NCBI GenBank assembly: GCA_964510065.1
Contig: CAZEAC010000088.1
Location: 1 to 19,144, forward strand
DNA: 19,144 bases
DNA from: CAZEAC01 sp964510065
Lineage (GTDB): Bacteria; Bdellovibrionota_C; UBA2361; CAIXSY01
Direction of reading: 5' to 3'
Shown here: positions 14,161 through 19,144 of the stretch, piece by piece
How the letters are laid out: the number at the start of each line of letters is the position of its first letter
Position numbering within the stretch: position 1 is the stretch's first letter
Program-made: the position numbers and the translations under genes
Notes under the pieces: model-generated
The model's input: only the letters and a program-made list of their open reading frames with translations
The model's database searches: none
Told to the model about the DNA's origin: nothing

Positions 14161-17100
14161 CTACTGATTTTGAATACCTGGAGTTATCGTGGCGTCCTCA
14201 CGACGCGCTATGCTTTTTCCACAGCGCAGCGCGGTTTGATCTCCGTGCGCGTAAAATTGTTGGCTATAAGTTCGGCCGTCATCCCCAACCCAGCTAACTT
14301 TGTAGAGTTTCGGCTTTTCGCTCGGCGCGATACCAACCCAGCGCTTCTCGGCCAAATCATAGATTCCTAAAATCACGTCCTCGCCTTTCGGTCCGGAAGC
14401 AAGATGAAATCTTTCGGGAGCCTCACGAAACCTAATATCTTCGGTGTGCGTTGCGCGTCCCTCGCGCTGGAGATCGATCTTACAGGCGCGATAATGATTG
14501 CAGCTCATACCGCATTGATCGACGCCCGTGTTAAGTGCTGCGATGTATGGCTTGTTGGCCAGCACTTCCCGCGCGATGCGTAGCGACTCGGCGTCGCCGG
14601 CATGGACCACGACCTGATCCCAGCGTTGATTGAACCATGGCGTGGCGTTAACCTTTACTTCCCCTGAGAAACCGCGCCGGTTGAGCTCGCGCAGCACTTC
14701 ATTGGTATTTACGGGCGCCAGATCCTTAATCGGATTTTTTGTAGTTATGTAAATCTTCAGGGTATCAGCCGAAGTGCCGGTTCCTTTACCTATCTCCCAA
14801 CGACCCCAATTATCATTAGCATCGAGCGCGGTTATGCCAGGTTCGGGATTTTTGAGCCACCGCATATGATCCTGTACTATAGCCCTGGCAACTTCTATCC
14901 GTGCTTGCTTGGTGGCGGCTGACTTCGCGACTATTTCGTATTGGTGCAGGCCGCGATAGTCCGGATGCGCCGTGAGGATCTCGTAGGTGGTAGGCGCACC
15001 TGTTATCAGTTCTTGCGGCTTATTCCGTTTCAGCCATTCAGCTACTTTAGCATCATCATGAGCCACAGTGAGTAGTCCGCTGCGTGCCGCTTCCTGCTTC
15101 TCGACCTTTGACAGGATTTTATCAAGCGTACGTCTATCGGATTCGTTGCTGATCTTAAAATTGATCGATTTTGTGTCCGGTTTGAGACCTGCTTGCGTTG
15201 CTTGCCGCAGGCGTTCAATGAGGGCCTGCTCTTCGGCGTTAAATGTCTTGAAAAGATTTTTGTCGTAAATCGAAGCGTTACTCGAAAGCGCCCTAAACAA
15301 TAGGCCGTGTTGCCCTCGGACTATTGTGGTCGGCGGCACAGATTGAGTTGGAGAATTCCGTAGCGCAGCGGCCGGCGGGGCGGGAGCCGGCGATGGATTG
15401 ACAACTGGTCTCGGGTTTACGGTTGTCGTCGGTTTCGTCGCAGACGCCGCAGGAGCGGTCGGCTGCGCGCCCAGGAAACTTCGAGTTGATTCAAGCCGCG
15501 GAGTCGGGGTGAGAGGAATCGCGCGATTCACCTCAAACGTGGGAAGCGCGTGCAATCTTTCACGTAAGGTTCTTGTGTCGTTTCTGTCGCGTAGCGATCC
15601 GGCAAGTTCACGCATCAAATGCTCGGCCGCGTTTCCCTGCGCCAGCTGAGTATTGCGCTTGATCGCCATATCGAATTCAGACTCAAGTATTCCCTGTTTG
15701 TTGATCAATCCGACTTTCACTCTGCGGTCACCGTTAATCGCGCCGACCACAATTGTCGAGCCATCGGGTAACATAAGTTCGCCTTCTCGCGACCTGACTC
15801 CCTGAATTGTTTTTGGTCCATCCCTAAGATATCCCGTTATCTCCTTGGGCGCGTAACGCTGCAACATACGACCCATTGCCTCAGGCTGGGCCAGTGCCGA
15901 TCGCAACGCTTTCGAGGCTTGTGCGGCGTCGGGCATCCGCGCAATGTCGTGCGCGAGGCGGTCCATTATTCGTGACGCCGCTATTGTGTCGTGATGATAT
16001 TCGAACTTCGGCAGAGGGATTTCTACTTTAATTGGCGCGCCGACACCGCCACCCTGCGCGGGTCGCCTAATTTCGATCTGCATGTGTGCGTTCCGGGCGT
16101 TTGGTTTCCATTCGAGACGCAGCTTGCTTCCGTCATTGCAGGTTACTTCTCGGGCGGCGACCACGCCGTTACCGACCATTTCGCGATCGTCTCGGCGCAC
16201 ACGTGGCGGATTGAGTCCGGGTTTGTGCGCCGCCACCCGTTCATGCTTCAATTCCTGTAGGGTGTAGTTTTTGGACACAAAGGAATCAATTTCAGATCGC
16301 GAAGTCGGCTTCGGCACGTTTCCCCCGACGGGCTTACGAACGATCATTGATCCGTTCTTAAGGTCTACCTCGAAACCCATCGAGTTTAGTCGAGCGCATT
16401 GCTTTTGAAGCGCCAGCGCTTCGGAGCCTCCCGCCGCATGTGCGAGTTCATGACTTATTACCGATGAATAGCGCGCGCGCTCTTCCTTCGTGCCGCCTTG
16501 CCACTGTGTCGTGACTACTCGACCGGTTTTCTTGTCGAAATAGGCGACCACATTTTCGGCCTGTTTGCGCGCGTTGATTTCTTGCATAGTAGACCAGCCG
16601 CCCGTTTTCTGTGTCTGTTCCTTCATTGCACTGACATACATCTCTTGGACTAGTTTTTGCGATTCCGCGTATTCAACTTTTCCGTTGCCGCCTACCCGCA
16701 CCGAACCCTTCACGCCATTTACCTCAACGTTGTAACTCTGATTAGGTTGACGCACCGGCTCATGAGTGAAAGTTCCGGACGGAGGCTGAACAACATTCGC
16801 CGGGGAAACTTGGGGGGCGGAGTGCGGTTTGGTCTCGCTTACCGGAGGCGTGGAGCCAGGATTCGGCGGTACAGACGTCGAAGGATGCGTGGCAGCTGTC
16901 TCCGATTTTTTTGTTTCCGGAGTCGGTGCGGGCATCTTCGCGGGGCTGGCATGCTTCTGTGGGTCTGCATGCGCGCCCTTTGGTTGCACGGCCTTCATAT
17001 TCGTCTTTACGGAAATCGCGAGTAACGCCAACGCCGCGGCGAACTCCTGCGGCGTCTTTGCGCTTAAAACCTGATCCATGCGCTGCCCAAGTTCGCCGCC

Positions 17101-18312
17101 GAATGAACTCGCGGTTTGCGCCAAGGCTGCTCCACGCTGGCCGGCTTCAAGCGCTCTATTCAATTTTTCAAGCTGGTCTTTCGGAAGTTTATTAAGCTGA
17201 GAAAGCCCGGCCGGAAGTTCTCCACCGTTACGGATCAGCGCGAACGCCTTTCCGACTCCCGCGAACATTCCCTGGGTCATGAACGCGCCAGTTACGCCGT
17301 CGAAGGTTTGATTGCCGACCTTTGACCAATCAAACGATCGATGTTGCGCCGAACTTTCGTAAACCTCGCCAAGTGCTGCGGTACCGCCTGAAATAACGCC
17401 GCTAGTTACCGCCGTCCGGGCAAGCACCATGAGCTGCGCAGCCGCGCCCTGGGCGTTTCCAGTGGCAAGCATCGCCGCGGCGCCGAGGCATGCCTCGCCG
17501 GTTTTAAAACAACGCTCGCCCCAGTCGAGAAACGCATTATGCTTTACGACTTGGCGCCACTCCTCGTCGGTGCCCTCAAACTCCATCATTCTTTTTGAGT
17601 AGTGCCGGTAAGCTTCCAGACCTACCTCCGAAACTATAGATACTCCTTCGACAACACGGGCAAGCGGATTAACTTTGAGGACATTCTTGAAATCGCTGTC
17701 AGTGGTAAATTGTTCATCGCTGCCGAGCACAGAATGCATTCCGTGCTCGTTCAAAAATTTGCGCGTGGTTTCGATTAGGTTTCCTGCGGCTTCCGAACCT
17801 AAGGTGGCTTGGACCAAATTGGCGGCAGTGATGTAGAAAACCGATTCGGCAGTTTGTACGCCCAGGTTTTTTGCTTTATCGAAGAATTTTTCAACCGTGC
17901 CCTTTTTACTTTCCTTTTCTGCCGCCTCGGCTTCCAATTTCTGTCGCGCTTCGACTCCCGCCGCGGCGGCGGCCGAAGCAACCTTCTTAAAAACTTGACC
18001 GAGTTTATTTTGATCAATAAGTCCGGGATTGGCTGCGGCGAGTTCTCGGATTTCGCTACGCAGAACCTTAAGTTCTTTGAGAATGCTCTCTTGCTGTTCA
18101 ACGGGCGCGCCGGCTTTGACCATAAAGGCGAGCTGTTGCCGAAGCTCAAGCGCTTTCGAAATCAAATCATTGGCGGAGCTTCGAATTTTCTGAACTGAGT
18201 CGATTTCCTGCGCGGGCGTCGAATTATTTGACTCAGTACTGAGTGATGCGGGCGTGAGCGATCGTTCCCGGTCCGGGTCATTTCTGACCGCCCCTTGTGC
18301 CATCTTGACCAC
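14161..18312 (-). CDS. Giant multidomain protein with a HELAH zinc-protease-like motif
   Basis: 1383 residues in three blocks joined by Pro/Thr-rich linkers (about 443-520 and 935-998). Block A (1-440): Glu/Lys-rich, coiled-coil-like at about 45-140, then Ala/Gly-rich helices, some hydrophobic enough to touch a membrane (155-175, 272-312). Block B (525-930): beta-rich start, then ARYSSVISHELAHAAGGSEA with H621, E622 and H625, the zinc-peptidase signature, and a Glu at 631. Block C (1000-1383): charged alpha/beta region, with C1267, C1271, C1277 and C1364. There is no signal peptide, so export, if any, would use a specialised route. GTG at 18312 has GGAGG 6 bases upstream; the ATG three codons later is too far. 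Secreted protease, effector or toxin-like roles are possible, but I do not recognise the family. Confidence 0.88.
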   Translation of the reverse strand: MVKMAQGAVRNDPDRERSLTPASLSTESNNSTPAQEIDSVQKIRSSANDLISKALELRQQLAFMVKAGAPVEQQESILKELKVLRSEIRELAAANPGLIDQNKLGQVFKKVASAAAAAGVEARQKLEAEAAEKESKKGTVEKFFDKAKNLGVQTAESVFYITAANLVQATLGSEAAGNLIETTRKFLNEHGMHSVLGSDEQFTTDSDFKNVLKVNPLARVVEGVSIVSEVGLEAYRHYSKRMMEFEGTDEEWRQVVKHNAFLDWGERCFKTGEACLGAAAMLATGNAQGAAAQLMVLARTAVTSGVISGGTAALGEVYESSAQHRSFDWSKVGNQTFDGVTGAFMTQGMFAGVGKAFALIRNGGELPAGLSQLNKLPKDQLEKLNRALEAGQRGAALAQTASSFGGELGQRMDQVLSAKTPQEFAAALALLAISVKTNMKAVQPKGAHADPQKHASPAKMPAPTPETKKSETAATHPSTSVPPNPGSTPPVSETKPHSAPQVSPANVVQPPSGTFTHEPVRQPNQSYNVEVNGVKGSVRVGGNGKVEYAESQKLVQEMYVSAMKEQTQKTGGWSTMQEINARKQAENVVAYFDKKTGRVVTTQWQGGTKEERARYSSVISHELAHAAGGSEALALQKQCARLNSMGFEVDLKNGSMIVRKPVGGNVPKPTSRSEIDSFVSKNYTLQELKHERVAAHKPGLNPPRVRRDDREMVGNGVVAAREVTCNDGSKLRLEWKPNARNAHMQIEIRRPAQGGGVGAPIKVEIPLPKFEYHHDTIAASRIMDRLAHDIARMPDAAQASKALRSALAQPEAMGRMLQRYAPKEITGYLRDGPKTIQGVRSREGELMLPDGSTIVVGAINGDRRVKVGLINKQGILESEFDMAIKRNTQLAQGNAAEHLMRELAGSLRDRNDTRTLRERLHALPTFEVNRAIPLTPTPRLESTRSFLGAQPTAPAASATKPTTTVNPRPVVNPSPAPAPPAAALRNSPTQSVPPTTIVRGQHGLLFRALSSNASIYDKNLFKTFNAEEQALIERLRQATQAGLKPDTKSINFKISNESDRRTLDKILSKVEKQEAARSGLLTVAHDDAKVAEWLKRNKPQELITGAPTTYEILTAHPDYRGLHQYEIVAKSAATKQARIEVARAIVQDHMRWLKNPEPGITALDANDNWGRWEIGKGTGTSADTLKIYITTKNPIKDLAPVNTNEVLRELNRRGFSGEVKVNATPWFNQRWDQVVVHAGDAESLRIAREVLANKPYIAALNTGVDQCGMSCNHYRACKIDLQREGRATHTEDIRFREAPERFHLASGPKGEDVILGIYDLAEKRWVGIAPSEKPKLYKVSWVGDDGRTYSQQFYAHGDQTALRCGKSIARREDATITPGIQNQ

Positions 18313-18602
18313 GTACTCCCTCCATACTCATATCAGCGGCCGCACAGTTCATGATCCACCCGAGACTCAGGACACCTAACATTTGCATTGATTAAATCTC
18401 GTGTTTTTAAACACTTATCAAGATCGGAAGGTAGTGTCGCGCATTAGCTTCCCTGAAAGCGGCTTAGATTCGTTACTAATGAGTTCTCAAGAGTGAGCTA
18501 ACAGCCTAAAATTCAAGCGATTCTATCCTCCTCTTAAAGCCGCTCTTCTACATAGCAACTGAGGGAATGTTTGGGGGTTTTCTCTTATGAAGATTTTTTC
18601 TG
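18313..18602. other. Intergenic region upstream of the giant gene
   Basis: 290 bases with no supported gene. On the minus strand, TTGATA (18419-18414) could be a weak -35, and the inverted repeat GTGTTT-TT-AAACAC at 18400-18413 sits just after it, where an operator would be. An 8-base inverted repeat, AGCGGCTT and AAGCCGCT, lies at about 18459 and 18538 but the arms are far apart. I see no clear terminator for the gene ending at 18603. Confidence 0.4.
18400..18413. promoter_or_regulatory. Possible operator GTGTTT-TT-AAACAC
   Basis: Perfect 6-base arms around TT, about 90 bases before the giant gene's GTG and between a TTGATA -35-like box and an AT-rich -10 zone on the minus strand. A repressor bound here would block that promoter. 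The promoter boxes are weak, so this is suggestive only. Confidence 0.35.
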
Positions 18603-18953
18603 CTAGGCACGCGCTGGGCGCTCCGATTCAAGGAAGCTCACTAACTCGCCGATCACCTTAAACTCGGCTACCACATTCCATTCTGCGCCTGATGTAATAT
18701 TATACCGCCACTCAGGTGGTGCGTAGGCTTTTAAAGAGGCATAGGTAAGTACAATGTGGAGGCCATCGGTTCGGCTACCGATTAATACGCTATATACGTA
18801 ATTCTCACTCCCTTGCTTGCCAAGCGCTTCTCCCGGATCCCGCGGTACCGCGAAGAGCCGCCCAATTGAAAAAATGCGATCAGTGGTGAGTCCGCGAAGG
18901 AAGTCCATATAGTCAGCCGGAAATTCTGTGGCACCATTAGGAACCGTAATCAT
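18603..18953 (-). CDS. Small protein of unknown function
   Basis: 116 residues from the ATG at 18953, which has GGAGAG 7 bases upstream; a TTG at 18974 would add 7 residues but lacks a ribosome site. The sequence is mixed alpha/beta (NYVYSVLIGSRTDGLHIVLT, WNVVAEFKVIGELVSFLESE) with no signal peptide or known motif. It is on the same strand as the giant gene, 290 bases upstream of its start, so co-transcription is uncertain. Confidence 0.6.
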   Translation of the reverse strand: MITVPNGATEFPADYMDFLRGLTTDRIFSIGRLFAVPRDPGEALGKQGSENYVYSVLIGSRTDGLHIVLTYASLKAYAPPEWRYNITSGAEWNVVAEFKVIGELVSFLESERPARA

Positions 18954-19144
18954 CTGAAAACTCTCCAGCCACAAACTCTATTCGTCACTTAATCGCTCTT
19001 GAGACTACGCGAAAGCATTTCTAACAACCGAGGAGGTTCTTAGTTTACATGTGAGCGTAATACTTGCAGCTGTCAATATGAAAGCCCGCTTTATTCCCTC
19101 TGAGACCGCGCGCGACGAGATTTGGAACTGAGTCTGGGAAAGTA

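Noticed and set aside
16829..17074. Plus-strand open frames across the Pro-rich linkers of the giant gene
   Set aside because: They arise from the biased composition opposite Pro/Ala/Thr codons and lack ribosome sites.
19078..19131. 17-codon open frame at the right edge (MKARFIPSETARDEIWN)
   Set aside because: It is very short, with no ribosome site or recognisable similarity.
1..19144. tRNA, rRNA, CRISPR array, insertion sequence or integrase
   Set aside because: I saw no cloverleaf, rRNA core, spaced direct-repeat array, transposase or recombinase on either strand.

Overview
The window (19,144 bases, roughly half G+C) looks like ordinary chromosome from a diderm (Gram-negative-type) bacterium. 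Several products carry signal peptides or belong to envelope families: an AmpG-type muropeptide permease, a periplasmic binding protein and a CpaB-like periplasmic domain. I cannot name the taxon. A member of the old 'Deltaproteobacteria'/Bdellovibrionota grade is a guess from gene style only. I see no tRNA, rRNA, insertion sequence, phage gene or CRISPR array.

Layout. 1-97: possible 3' tail of an upstream gene. 127-2063 (+): an exported parallel beta-helix protein split by one apparent base loss in a T run. 2060-2635 (-): small unknown protein whose stop codon shares a CTAG with the beta-helix stop. 2802-4829 (+): an ECF sigma factor and a membrane protein that looks like an anti-sigma domain fused to a CpaB-type pilus-assembly periplasmic region, behind an ECF-type promoter-like sequence (GGAACT and TCTAA elements). 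4873-4956: inverted-repeat element between convergent operons. 9084-4985 (-): an apparent five-gene operon, in transcription order an unknown helical protein, an RNHCP zinc-ribbon protein, type-2 LeuA, a TPR-like protein and a Liv-type binding protein. leuA also has its own sigma-70-like promoter. 9314-11441 (+): a VTC-domain (polyphosphate-polymerase-like) protein and an exported Cys-containing protein, preceded by two inverted repeats. 11698-12183 (+): a GRDP/DUF1399-like protein, converging on an AmpG-like permease (12244-13467, -) across a hairpin terminator. 13600-14028 (+): unknown basic protein. 14161-18312 (-): a 1383-residue multidomain protein with a HELAH zinc-protease-like motif. 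18603-18953 (-): small unknown protein.

How the genes may work together. The most distinctive unit is the ECF sigma/anti-sigma pair at 2802-4829. The anti-sigma protein has the right topology for its cytoplasmic N-terminus to hold the sigma factor while a CpaB-like (SAF plus RcpC) region sits in the periplasm, which suggests that the state of a secretin or Tad-type pilus, or of a related envelope structure, is coupled to transcription. The putative promoter in front resembles sigma-E-class promoters, which suggests autoregulation. In the leuA operon, leucine synthesis sits with a branched-chain-amino-acid-type binding protein but without ABC permease or ATPase genes. The large metalloprotease-like protein is a second candidate for new biology.
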